Source: Heliocybe sulcata | Taxonomy: Eukaryota; Basidiomycota; Agaricomycetes; Gloeophyllales; Gloeophyllaceae | Length of the DNA stretch: 64,000 bases | Direction: 5' to 3' | Assembly (NCBI GenBank): GCA_004369045.1 | Contig: ML213522.1 | Span: 1-64,000 of the forward strand | In this document: piece after piece, positions 39,172-48,895 of the stretch | How the letters are laid out: each line of letters begins with the position of its first letter | Numbering within the stretch: the stretch's first letter is position 1 | The notes under the pieces: model-generated | The model's input: the letters and a program-made list of their open reading frames with translations, nothing else | Databases searched by the model: none | What the model was told of the DNA's origin: nothing | Position numbers and translations under genes: made by a program

Positions 39172-40049
39172 ATGCCCCCGTTCGCCCGCTCGCAGAACCC
39201 TGTTATGCGCGTCTACGAGCGCCCGCTCTCCGGGGACAGCGGATCCGTGACGCCCCTGCTGTTCCCGATCGACTTCGCGGACGAGATCGTCGAGCACCCG
39301 CGCGCGCCCCAGCTCACGCACCGCCGATCGTCCGACGATTCCTTTGGGCCCGAGACACCGCCGGAGTGGATCGACGAAGTCTGGCAGAGCGTGAGGGAGG
39401 CGAAGGCGCGGGGGTTTAAGCATGCTGGCAAGCTGGAGGCGGCGGCTAGGAACCCGCAGCCGAGGCCGAAGCTCGTTAGAAGGAAGTCGATGTGAGTGTC
39501 TGTCTATGCAGTCAGATACGTGATGGATAGCTGAGGGAAGACGATGTTGGTCTCTAGCGCGGATTTCAAGGTGTCTGCTGATGGACGGACGGTGAGCGTG
39601 CCTGCCTCGAGGCTACCAAGCGATGTCGGGATCTGACCGCGAGGCCGCGGATAGGTCACAGCTGTCTTCGATCTTGCGGGTGTCAAGAAGGAGGACATGC
39701 ATGTAAGCTTCCACTCAAAGCGGATAACCATCACCTGGAAAACAGTGACCGTCGACGAGTACGAAGAGGAGGGCACGATGGTCCGCGAACGGGAGGAGAA
39801 GCAGTTTAGTCGGACGATACCCCTGCCTGACGATACCAAGGTGCGGAACTTCCTTCTGTTTGACCTGTATGTTTGCGTATTAAAGGCTTGTAGTTTGAGG
39901 AAGTGAGAGCTATCAAGGAGGGCGGCAGGCTGGTCCTCCATTATCCGAACATGCGCTGCGTACGTGTGGATGGACACAAACGTCCCGTCCAGCACACGCA
40001 GCGAAGACATAGCAGCGAGTACGACCAGCATAAGGACCTCCAGGTATGA
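39172..40049 (+). CDS. Small heat-shock protein (Hsp20/alpha-crystallin domain)
   Basis: ATP-independent holdase chaperone. Four exons (39172-39491, 39558-39591, 39655-39840, 39894-40049) sum to 696 nt, giving 231 aa. Exon 1 encodes a long polar N-terminal region (MPPFARSQNPVMRVYERPLS; PPEWIDEVWQSVREAKARG). The alpha-crystallin domain is ADGRTVTAVFDLAGVKKEDM, HVSFHSKRITITWKTVTVDE, REREEKQFSRTIPLPDDTKF and EEVRAIKEGGRLVLHYPN, keeping the order of strands; the usual C-terminal GxL/GvL position is GGRLVLHYP. The 34-nt exon 2 supplies IADFKVSADGRT. The basic tail (VDGHKRPVQHTQRRHSSEYD) lacks an I-x-I motif. Divergence from classical Hsp20 suggests an atypical sHSP. Confidence 0.82.
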
Positions 40050-40618
40050 TTTGCCAGACTCGGTGAATGACTGTATGCCTCTTGAGTAGTAAGCACCATG
40101 CCTGCTTCCATCCGGTTCTCGTTCTCTTCACCCTTATACTTCATGTACATATGTGCTTTCATTATGCTGTCAGTATGTATCTTCCAAGCGGTCTCTTGAT
40201 CGGATTATGGAGACCATCCGAGAGTCCCCCCGATGCTCGGGGCATCTGTGTCCACTTGAAGCCCTTGATCTCACACAAGATGATGGACATCGAATCACCA
40301 AATATGCGTTCGTACGTGTACAGTCTAGTAATACAGTTGTTGCTTTACATTACATTGTTTTTCTTGACTAAGAAGGTCCGACTAGACGCGCTCGTCGCTG
40401 TGCATGGTGGTGGTCTGAGATGATGGCAGCGTCAGTAAAACTGGGCTTCAAACGTCGAGCAGAGAAGGCTACCCACATCAGCGTCACTAGAGATGGGGAT
40501 GGTTCGGTTGGGGGGAGAGACAGACACGGCCGCTGAGGAGCGGGCGATGGCTGAAAGGTCAACACCTGCGCAAGAAACAACGGGTCAGGCGGAGCGGATA
40601 TAGGAAAAGAGAGCACCA
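40050..40618. other. Convergent intergenic spacer
   Basis: Spacer between the plus-strand sHSP stop and the minus-strand Stf2-like stop. Frames here (for example 40067-40423 plus) look like chance; the hydrophobic piece LVIQLLLYITLFFLTKK is not part of a supported gene. Confidence 0.4.
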
Positions 40619-41000
40619 TTACTGACCTCCCTTGGTTGCCTTCCTGCGGACCTCCCGAGCCTCAGCGAGCTCTTCCTCGCTCATGCCGCTCGGGCTCCTG
40701 TCAACAGCAGGTCGCTGCCTATCTTCGTGAACTAGGGTATAGTTAGCCAGACGCCCTACTCGACAATATATGCGGGTGCTCACCAGCACGGGCAATAGGC
40801 ACGCCGTCCTGCTCCTCGTCGGCGAGCTCCTGCTCTTCGTCGGCAATGCCGGCAACCTCGTGATCCATCTCATGCCGGAGCGAGCCCCAGTTGTGAGGTC
40901 CAGCGCCTTGCTTCTTGGTAGAGTTGTCGTAGCCGTTCTTCGCCTCGGAGCGGTCCTTGTTGACGGCGGCGGGGTAGTTGGCGCGGGCGGTGCGGGTCAT
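40619..41000 (-). CDS. Small Stf2/hyaluronan-mRNA-binding-like protein
   Basis: Short hydrophilic protein resembling the fungal Stf2/Tma10 and HABP4/PAI-RBP1-type group (ribosome- or ATPase-associated, stress-linked in yeast). Two exons with an intron near 40730-40784 encode about 109 aa. The start MTRTARANYPAAVNKDRSEA is followed by KNGYDNSTKKQGAGPHNWGS, where GAGxHNWGS is the diagnostic motif. Then come an acidic middle (GIADEEQELADEEQDG) and a charged tail (MSEEELAEAREVRRKATKGG). No membrane segment is present. TATATAAA lies about 75 nt upstream of the start. The family call rests on the one short motif plus overall composition. Confidence 0.72.
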
Positions 41001-41072
41001 GGTGATAAGCGTATGTAGTGGTGGTTATGAGAGTACTAGCGGTAGTGTAGGAACGGTTGGAGTCGAGACGTG

Positions 41073-41080
41073 TTTATATA
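41073..41080 (-). promoter_or_regulatory. TATA box of the Stf2-like gene
   Basis: TATATAAA on the minus strand, 73-80 nt before the start at 41000, fits a core promoter. Confidence 0.55.
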
Positions 41081-41960
41081 GGTGATAGCCACGGTTAGCC
41101 ACCAAGAGAAGCCCCATGACTTGCATTGAGTTTGACATCATTTCCCGCCGCATCTACATCAGTCCATGGAGTCTCTAGGCTGTTCTTCGGTTTTCGTTTC
41201 TCAGTCCGCCTAGGCTGTTCCCTTTTGTCGTCGTAGGGCGCACAGAGGAACGCGGGAGACGCGCTGATGTGGCTGGATCTAGAGCAACCTCGTCGCGGGC
41301 GCGTCGTAAAGACTATGGGACAGCTCATTCACTGCGTTCCGGAAGACGAAATCACCGCGATATTCCTAGCCGACGTGTGCGCTTCCAAGGGGATGTCCTT
41401 CAATTGAATGCGCCTATTCGTGTCCCGGGCTCAATGTGACCTCGGGAGTGTGAATTCGGTCAGCGGTGCGCTCATCCAAATGATACCTTTGTGTCACGCG
41501 ACCGCTGTGGATAACCCCCCCTCGACGCAGAAAGATCCAAAAGTCAAGCCATTACAACATTATCATGCCGAAAGAAACGACTTTGCAAACAGGCATGAGC
41601 ACATGAAGACTACATCAGTACCTAGCTCTCCGCTCAGCCAGATTCAAAGCGGCTCGGCTATTGCCGAGGCCTGCGATCCTGGTAAGTATTCCGCTCACTG
41701 TCAGAAAGGATGCCATCTGTACGACACTGTCACGAATCCGGAGTCGCTCATGACTGCGGTACTGCAATGCAGGTGCCCTCCGCAGCTTATTCTGGCCAAT
41801 GCCGATATCGCGCAGTAAGTACGGCTGAGTACTGAGTATCTATGGGGTAACAATACGTTAAGTAGGGCAACAAGGTTTAATAAAGAAGATCCGTGAATGG
41901 AGCGGAGCTGAATATGCCGACAGCAGTGCATCGCTACACCGCCCGAATAGCCTCAGTACG
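41081..41960. other. Intergenic; unsupported open frame
   Basis: A plus-strand frame 41408-41818 (136 codons) contains a Cys-containing stretch (GKYSAHCQKGCHLYDT) but no recognised family, signal peptide or conserved order. It is not called as a gene. Confidence 0.35.
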
Positions 41961-41962
41961 CT

Positions 41963-42526
41963 ATGGTATTCTTCCGTTTCAACCTCTTCGGTCTCCTTCG
42001 CTAATTGTGTCCTATGAAACCAGGACCTGTCTCACGCAGCATTGTACCCGTGGCCGTGAGCGTCTTCTACACGACTGGTAAGTCCCAGAGCTACCGGTTT
42101 ATGGCGTGGCTCTTCGCAGGGTACCTGATCAGCAAGGCCAGCGTTTTGGCCTCTCAAGCTCCCACTGGTAAGCTAAAATTATTGCCTGCGATCTCCAGTG
42201 TATCCTAAGTGAATTATTTGCAGGAGACCACTGGTTTCCCTGCGGTCATTTCTGGCCACTCTTTCTCCGTGTATACACCATTCGGAGGTGCGTCCATCGA
42301 TGCAAACTCCTGGTTTGACTGGGGATTGAGCAGCCGGTTGTCACTGTCGCAGGCGCCCTGACAGCATGGTTTCGGTCAGGTTTTAAGGGATCTTGCGTCC
42401 CCGCGCGGTCCCTCTTTGCCTGCCTGCAGTCCGTGGATACTCTTGGCGGGGTTTTGCCTGGTCCATTGGCTGTCATTTTCTTCTCGATCTGGGTCTATGC
42501 AAATCTGCAGCTATCCACAGGATAGC
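41963..42526 (+). pseudogene. Decayed IFI6/27-like paralogue
   Basis: This is a degenerate copy of the downstream IFI6/27-like gene. Its start region MVFFRFNLFGLLR parallels MAFFPFNPMGALR of the intact copy but then meets a stop. The intron GTAAGTCCCAGAGCTACCGG parallels GTAAGACCTAAAGTTATCGG of the intact copy. The last exon-like part (VPARSLFACLQSVDTLGGVL, ending VYANLQLSTG) aligns with IPAGSLFAAMQSAGALGVAP. The central hydrophobic exon with the SIIMGVVRLLGFGPLG core seems absent. An ATG at 42014 could open a shorter protein, so partial function is not excluded. It arose by tandem duplication, judging from shared exon and intron sequence. Confidence 0.55.
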
Positions 42527-42867
42527 CTACAGGCATACATACCCTTGGATCGCGAAAGACTCGGCCCCATGTCATTAGTGTCCGGAGAGCGGTGGTGTGC
42601 GGACTATATCTCCCCTTTGTCTATCTACTAGCACTCTGCTAGTCGTAGGAAAGGAGAATATATTGCGGAAATCACAGCTTCCCTTGGCTAATGCAGATTT
42701 CGCGCCCCGCAGGCGCCTATTTGGTACACAAGAGGTAACGATGTGACTATCGTGGGCACTCGAGCGTCGTAACAAGGTTCGGAAGCTCCAAACCAGGTCT
42801 GAATGAAGCGGAGCTAAAAACTGGCAGCCGTGCATATTTAAACTGGAGGTCCGCGTGCGGCTTCAGC

Positions 42868-43611
42868 ATGGCTTTCTTCCCTTTCAACCCTATGGGGGCT
42901 CTAAGATCTGTTGCGCGGAGAGTCTTGCAAACGGGTAGAAGAGTTTTGCAAACGGGTAGGAACGCTTTGAATACGGCTGGTAAGACCTAAAGTTATCGGT
43001 CTACGGCGTGGCCCTGATAAGCTCACTCTGCAGCGTCCATGGCCACTGATGCCTGGGGTTGGGTTGCCCGAAACCTCAACGGTAAGCAAATAGTTCCACT
43101 TTCCGGGATCGGATCATACTTGACTTATCTCCCGCAGTAGATCGTTGGTTTGGGAAGGGTTTGGTCCGCTCCTCTCTTTCGTATCTATTGTCATTCATTA
43201 GCAACTACAGGTACTCGAGACACAGCTCTTCGTACGGTGCTCAAAATCAGAGAATACCTCAAGGCCAATCCAAAGACTTCCATGCTAGCTCTTGCTGGGA
43301 TCCTCCTGTTGCCCGCCGTCCCCTCCATTATCATGGGCGTCGTGCGTCTCCTCGGCTTCGGGCCACTCGGTGTTGTTGCAGGTGTGTTAGCACGCTTGTC
43401 TGACTTTAGAATGCACGTTAATCCCGCCTTTACTGCAGGCTCTGTTGCAGCTGCAGTCCAGTCAGCCGTTTACGGTGCCTTCATCCCCGCGGGATCTCTC
43501 TTCGCCGCTATGCAGTCCGCGGGCGCACTGGGCGTCGCGCCGCTTGTTCTGACGGTTGGCGCTAGTCTGGGGATCCTTGGCTGCGTATATCTGTTGCTAT
43601 TCAAGAAATAG
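42868..43611 (+). CDS. IFI6/IFI27-like small membrane protein
   Basis: Small hydrophobic protein of the interferon-inducible 6-16 (ISG12) family; in animals these proteins sit in mitochondria or ER, but the fungal role is unknown. Five exons (42868-42979, 43034-43081, 43138-43158, 43211-43381, 43439-43611) sum to 525 nt, giving 174 aa. The first exon contains a duplicated RRVLQTG/RNALNTA motif, coded by a tandem repeat of TTGCAAACGGGTAG. The family domain is MLALAGILLLPAVPSIIMGV, VRLLGFGPLGVVAGSVAAAV, and SAVYGAFIPAGSLFAAMQSA with GALGV, then a final helix (VGASLGILGCVYLLLFKK). Exon 3 is only 21 nt. A decayed paralogue lies directly upstream and a possible further fragment downstream. Confidence 0.8.
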
Positions 43612-44030
43612 CCGGCGGGTATACCCGGCCCAAGGTTCCAGGGGCGTCATGGCATGCCATGATCAGTTGCTCGGAAAGTGGTGTGTGGGTTTTGGCTTGT
43701 CTTGCAGCATTGGCTGTCGTTTACTATGAATATTGCTGTCCAAATCGGTTCCGTCTCTGTAGTTCCGCTGTATGTACTCTTCTTGCCAAGGACACCATGA
43801 TTTGCATGGACGTGTCATTACGCTTGTTTCAGCGTGGCAGAATACCGCGCCAAAGCGTGAAGCCACGAATAATTATTTGGGCCTATTTGTCAACCTGCTT
43901 TTCCACTGGCCACCGGCATATGCCGAGGCTTGATTCCATCCTCCCAATAACCGAGTTCTGCTCTGGCACCCTCATTTGCGGGTGTCTGCTCTGTTGCGGT
44001 CATCTCCAGCACTCTTGAGCTGTCGATTCA
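43612..44030. other. Spacer with possible third IFI6/27-like fragment
   Basis: Near 43683-43740 the frame GVWVLACLAALAVVYYEYCC resembles the last helix of the decayed upstream copy (GVLPGPLAVIFFSIWVYA), and the bases TTGGCTGTC are shared at the same place. It could be a further duplicated fragment; the match is short. Confidence 0.3.
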
Positions 44031-45265
44031 ATGTCTGAACCTGCGAGGAGACTGCTGTCGAAGGCACCCAGGCTGCTCATGCAACCCCAGCCTGCCAGAA
44101 AACTTCGATATGCTCAGCCAAGTCTTCGGCGGGCTTTTGCCGAGCAAACGCTTTCCCGTTCTCAGGAGGCATACACGTCTGCCGTCTATTCATCGCCCTC
44201 GGATGGTACCTCACTGTGGAACGACTCCAGGCGCGCGCGAGAGGCACCCTCTTCCGGCGGCACGGAGTCTACGTCTCTCAAGAGAGAAGTCCGCGTCAAC
44301 CAACTTCACCCTGGTGTTCCCAGTGGCATTCCCATTGCAACTGTAGATGGTCCCGTTCGTGGTGAAGTCTACATCCTCTCCCAGTACCGTAACGAGGTGA
44401 AGGAAGGCAAGGTCCAGCTCACAAAGCTCGAATGTAAAAATCCAAAAAACCCGCTCAGCAATTATGTTATGCTGCACTTCGAGCAGCAAGTTGACTATGT
44501 TGTGCGACCGGTGATGATTGATGGCCAGGCGTATTATAGGTATTCATGTCAGGTATGGTTACGGAGGTGTTACTAACGCGGTTCAGGGCTATCGTGGTTG
44601 TCGAAGAGGATCCGATCGTTGTTGGTGAGGGTGATCACCCGAAAGAGAAAGAGGCGATACGTCTGGCGGCTCTGTCGGCGGTGTATCAGCTGCACGATCG
44701 CGACCTCGTACGTCGTCGACTTATGCTATTCCCCAGTGCCGAGCTTGACCGAACGGATTCTGCCTAGTTACATAGGAAGAAGGTCCGCCCAGCCGAGGCT
44801 ATCGCCGACATCCGGACGACGATTACCATGCCCGATGGCACCGTGGTGAGCTACAACCGTTCGCGGGCCTTCATAGAGTATTACTGCCGGCGTTTCCTCC
44901 TTCCTCCTGCTGTTGTTGCATTCGCCTACCACCCCGCGACCACCAAGACCGATTGGGAAGCTGAACTTAGCGTAGGAGGTAGGCGGATCGGGCGAGGGAC
45001 GGGCCTCGACAAGCAGTCTGCAAAGGTTAAGTGCTATCTCGATGTGGTGAGATATATGGAGGCATGCGATCCGCAGCTATGGAAGGACTTTTTAGAGATG
45101 GAGATGAAAGCGAAGGAGAATCGAGTGGCAAAGCGGCAGAAGATTGAGGCAAACCTGCGTAAGTATAGGGGATTTGTGAAGGAGGAGCAGAAGAAGGCAT
45201 CGGACGATGTTTTGGAAGGAAATACAGTGGGCACTTCACCGTCGAAGGTGGCAATACCTCTGTGA
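44031..45265 (+). CDS. dsRNA-binding protein resembling the N-terminal part of a DEAH helicase
   Basis: Likely RNA-binding protein. Three exons (44031-44539, 44587-44707, 44780-45265) sum to 1116 nt, giving 371 aa. The N-terminus is Arg/Ser-rich and may be a mitochondrial presequence (MSEPARRLLSKAPRLLMQPQ). A dsRBD-like unit follows: VQLTKLECKNPKNPLSNYVM, VRPVMIDGQAYYR, VVVEEDPIVVGEGDHPKEKE and AIRLAALSAVYQLHDRDL, with the late KEKEAIRLAALSAVY helix. A second, related unit reads EAELSVGGRRIGRGTGLDKQ then SAKVKCYLDVVRYMEACDPQ. Both units recall the region before the helicase core of fungal DEAH-box RNA helicases. No DEAH, SAT or helicase C motifs occur before the stop or in the next kilobase. 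The last acceptor (GGAAG at 44775-44779) is weaker than usual. Confidence 0.68.
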
Positions 45266-46175
45266 TTGCTTGTTATGCCACTTCGCGTGGGATTGTCTCT
45301 GAATCCGAGTTCCGGCTCCACTACGAGCACCCATCTGGTCTTTTGGACGGGCTGCTCTCGCAGTCCAATGTCTGTACCCTTGGCCACATCTTCCGCATCT
45401 CCCAGATTACCTGCAGATGCTGAGCCTCTCGCTCCGTCACCCCGACTGTCTAGCTGTTGGACTTTTGCGATGTACCTCCAGTACTCGGACAATACACAGG
45501 TCGCAGGCGGCAATGCACAAAGTCTGATGCACAAAGTCTGATTGATTGATGCAGGTATATTCGCCTCCTGGCATACTGCACGCAGTCGACTATGAGTATG
45601 ATGTTATGCTTCCTTGAAGTCAATTTACTCTCAGCGTCGCTTTTGCTTCATCCTTCTCTGTCTTTGCTGTCGACGATGCTACGCAGTGTCAGTGACGGGA
45701 TGCCGAAGGAGAATCGTCGCTCATGTCGGTCTTGTCCATCGTACCGTCTCCAGACACTATCAAGAGTGAGCATACACTCACCTTACTCAAGTGTGGGGGA
45801 ATTACTCTTAGACTGATGCCTTCTCGTGCTTCTCTCAGAGCTGGTTACATGGCCGAGAGTGCTGACAGTGGCGTTGCCACCCGCGGAAGTCGATCCGGAG
45901 AACTTGAAAGAACCTACGAGCACGGTTGCTACGCCCGAAGTAGTTACCGCGTAAGTGCAACAACTGGAAACTTGGCCGAGACGGTATGTATGCCCGGAAA
46001 CTACTTGTGAATTGTTGACGCACATCCTGGCTCCCATAGTGTCTCCTACGTGCTCATAGAGTACTAAGAGCGAATTCGGCTGTGGTATAAATGTCGAGCT
46101 TTCAATGTACTCCGTAATATCCTACAGCGTCGAGACGGCTTTCTGGCACATCGGAAGGGCCTGAATCAAGTACGA
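45266..46175. other. Intergenic, no gene seen
   Basis: It contains a short tandem duplication TGCACAAAGTCTGA (two copies, about 45514-45541). No helicase motifs and no other gene were recognised. Confidence 0.4.
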
Positions 46176-47357
46176 TCAGAAGTCGGTACTGCTCGATACC
46201 TCCTCCCACGTCTCCAAGTTCTCCAGCAAATACTGAATCTTCTTCCTAGCATCCGCGACTACATCGGCGCCCAGAGCGAGGCGTTGAGGCACGCCCCGCT
46301 CATCCCCGCCTGAGGCCACCCGCACAATTACTTCGGCGGCTTTCTTTGGGTCCCCAGATTGCTTCCCTGTCTTGGCAGCGAACCAAGACTCCACACTAGT
46401 CGCAGCCGTGCCAGAACCATAGTACTCGGGTATACTGCCAGATGCGCGAAGCATTTTCACTTTCTGAGGTGCGGGATAAGCCTTAATCGCAGCCGGAGAA
46501 TTCGCACGTACTGGGTCCAGTATCCCTGTTCGAAAATCACCGACTTCAAGGTACATGGCGCGAATGCCTAAATGTCTGACTTCTGAATTCAATGATTCCG
46601 TATATCCTGCAAAACGCAAGTGAAGTTGTGTGAACTGTATTGGGCGCCGGGATGACTTGCCATTGAGTGCGAATTTCGTCCCGACATACGAGGCGATGGC
46701 AGCGTGTCCGGTAGTGCCTATAATCGTGAACAGGTAAATCACGAAAGAGCGAGGTTATCCTTGTCTCTTTTGCACCTGCACCTGACCCCACATTGATTAT
46801 GGTGCCGGACTTCCGATTGCGCATATGCGGGAGGATTAGTCGGATGAGGTTGACTGGTAAGTGCGTTCAGTGATCATTCTGCGGAGAAGCGTATCAGAGT
46901 CGTACTGGCTCCAAATGAGTTGACTTTGAAGAGCCTGTCCACGTCTTCCTCGCTAGTGTGGCGATCACAAACGTGGCATCCGTATAGTTCTGAATACGGG
47001 AGCTGGAGGTTGGATTACCTTGTCTCCTCGATTGTTCCAAACATGATCTGTCCTGCGTTGTTTACCAGGACATCAATATGCCCACATACACCGAGGGCCT
47101 GGTCGACTGTCTTGGACAGCTCCGAGGAGGGAGCAGTGACATCAAGATGAAGGACATGTGCTCCCTTGACCTCCACATCTTTCAGAGCAGAGACATTGCG
47201 TGCAGTGGCCACTACTTTATGGCCTGCAGCCAGAGCAGCTGCAGTCGGGTGTTAGCTTTGCATTATCGCCATCTAGGCAAAGCAGCTCACCAAGAACAAT
47301 GTCCTTGCCTATACCTGAAGAGCAGCCTGTGACAAGCCAAACTTGAGAATCAGGCAT
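46176..47357 (-). CDS. Short-chain dehydrogenase/reductase (SDR)
   Basis: NAD(P)-dependent classical SDR oxidoreductase; the substrate is unknown. Exons from 47357 read MPDSQVWLVTGCSSGIGKDI (TGxxxGIG cofactor motif), AAGHKVVATARNVSALKDVE, HVLHLDVTAPSSELSKTVDQ, GHIDVLVNNAGQIMFGTIEE (NNAG), MRNRKSGTIINVGSGAGAKE (the catalytic Ser region), and ASYVGTKFALNG (YxxxK). The long C-terminal part follows (ESLNSEVRHLGIRAMYLEVG, DFRTGILDP; QRLALGADVVADARKKIQYL). This C-terminal pattern fits the fungal NAD(P)-binding SDR group that acts on medium-size ketones or aldehydes. About six exons; length about 290 aa. All catalytic positions are present. Confidence 0.87.
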
Positions 47358-47394
47358 GGTAAGATGCGTCAGGCAGCGCAAGCAGAAGGTCTCG

Positions 47395-47402
47395 TATATA
47401 TA
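47395..47402 (-). promoter_or_regulatory. TATA box of the SDR gene
   Basis: TATATATA on the minus strand, 38-45 nt before the start codon at 47357, fits a core promoter. Confidence 0.5.
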
Positions 47403-48200
47403 GATCTCCATGAAGGCCGTTGTATTCACAGACCCTCGGGTCATGCCGTATGATCATCGCATCGGACCCCAAGCTTGTACCTAATAGAACATCACAAGGA
47501 TATAGCATTTCTTGGACGAGCTTTTTGATAATAGAACTTCGAGCCTGTAGTCGTGATATCAAGGGTCCAGAGCGGCTGCTCCCAGTCCAGCAAGTTACTT
47601 GTCTTACCGATCCAGCAGGTAGGGAAGTCAGATGTCGCCAGACGAACCAAGGATGAGTCGAAAGGTAGATAATGATAGCTATAGACATGGCGATGCCGAG
47701 AATTGTACAGGTTCCAACACCGTCGTGGGCCGGCCGGACTATTACCATCAATATTCCCCTGTCGATCCGGGAGAGTGGGAGGAGACACTAGTACCCAAAT
47801 CCAGTCAATGTACGTGGTGGCACACGCGGAGAGGAAGCCTTTCGAGCTCTGGCTTTACAAGACATGCATGCATGAACTAGGAACTTAACATGGCGTTGGA
47901 CGTCCTGGGAGAGGTATTTGTATAAACAAGGCCAAACAGACCGGGCAAGCTTGTGGGGACTTACATTAATGACAAATATTCGAGCTCGCTCTACTCGAGA
48001 GATTGCGCTCAGAAACCATCCGTAGGTGAGTCAAGCAACCAGCATGATTGCCCGAGTATACTTCGCACAACTGAGGAACGCTAACGGACCAGTTTATCTT
48101 GCTTTCGAAGTAGGACTATACGTGGCTCTACATTACATTACTGCTGGTATACAATACGGTAAGATCATCAATATCCGCGGCGGAAGTCCATTGACTCCTT
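47403..48200. other. Spacer with possible minus-strand membrane-protein remnants
   Basis: Minus-strand text such as CTILGIAMSIAIIIYLSTHP, then after a GTAAGA..ACTACAG intron ARSSIIKKLVQEMLYPCDVL, and farther upstream YGWFLSAISRVERARIFVIN before a GTAAGT donor, looks coding. No start, stop or family could be fixed. It may be a decayed or unrecognised multi-exon membrane protein. Confidence 0.3.
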
Positions 48201-48895
48201 TCAATATCGTATTGTTGTGACCATAGGCTGCTGGGCTGGCATTGCACCGACCTGTCCCATTCCCGACCCTGGCGCCATATTCGCCGGCTGCGCGTATGCG
48301 CCAGTCATCTGCGGCGCTCCGCCTGTCGGTATCATCCCTCCTGCCATACGCTGCCTGCCATATGCCATCTGCTCCCCTGCGTAGCCTGGTTGTTGCCCTG
48401 CACCCATCGATCCCATCTGCTGTCCTGCGTATCCTGTCTGCTGCCCTGCTCCAGGGTATCCCATCTGCTGTCCTGTGTATCCTGGCTGTTGCCCGCCGTA
48501 TGCAGCCCCTGGTTGCTGTTTTCTCGAGCCAGTGTATGAAGGGGCCATCCCACCTGCTGCTGTCACCCCTCCGTTCCCGGTCATGGTGGACCCGTCTGGC
48601 ATTGCGCCACTCTCGGCCAAGGCTGGCTTAGAGTCCTTGCCAAACCTGCAGCAGACGACGGTGATTACAAGTTCGACTATCGCGAGGACTATCTATGCCC
48701 ATGCACTTGGGTGAGCCTGACTGTCTGATCAAACAAACGTTTCACGTACGGTGTAGAGCCCGTTGATAATGGTAGTGAGGACCGTCACCAACCCGGTCGC
48801 AAGCGCTCCCAAGCCCATGCCGATAGCTGACAATGCGGCACCCTACAGACTGGTTAGAGCTGTCGCCTACTGCAGTTGGCGGCGGCATTCACCAT
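48201..48895 (-). CDS. Small membrane-anchored Gly/Gln/Tyr-rich protein, putative N-myristoylation
   Basis: The protein function is not known. Three exons: 48893-48895 (only the ATG), 48750-48842 and 48201-48692; they sum to 588 nt, giving 195 aa. The first intron (48843-48892, GTGAAT..CTAAC..CTGTAG) directly follows the start codon. The protein begins MGAALSAIGMGLGALATGLV, matching the N-myristoylation pattern (Gly2, Ser6). Hydrophobic segments follow (LTTIINGLYTIVLAIVELVI; TVVCC, where the Cys pair could be palmitoylated). The C-terminal 130 residues are low-complexity with PGYxGQQ-type repeats (GQQPGYTGQQMGYPGAGQQ and QQPGYAGEQ). The layout (hydrophobic head, Cys pair, disordered Gly/Gln/Tyr tail) suggests a peripheral or integral membrane protein. 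The lipid modification is predicted only from the motif. Confidence 0.7.

Noticed and set aside
40067-40423. Small membrane protein gene on the plus strand
   Set aside because: One hydrophobic run only, no promoter or splice support, and it lies in a convergent spacer.
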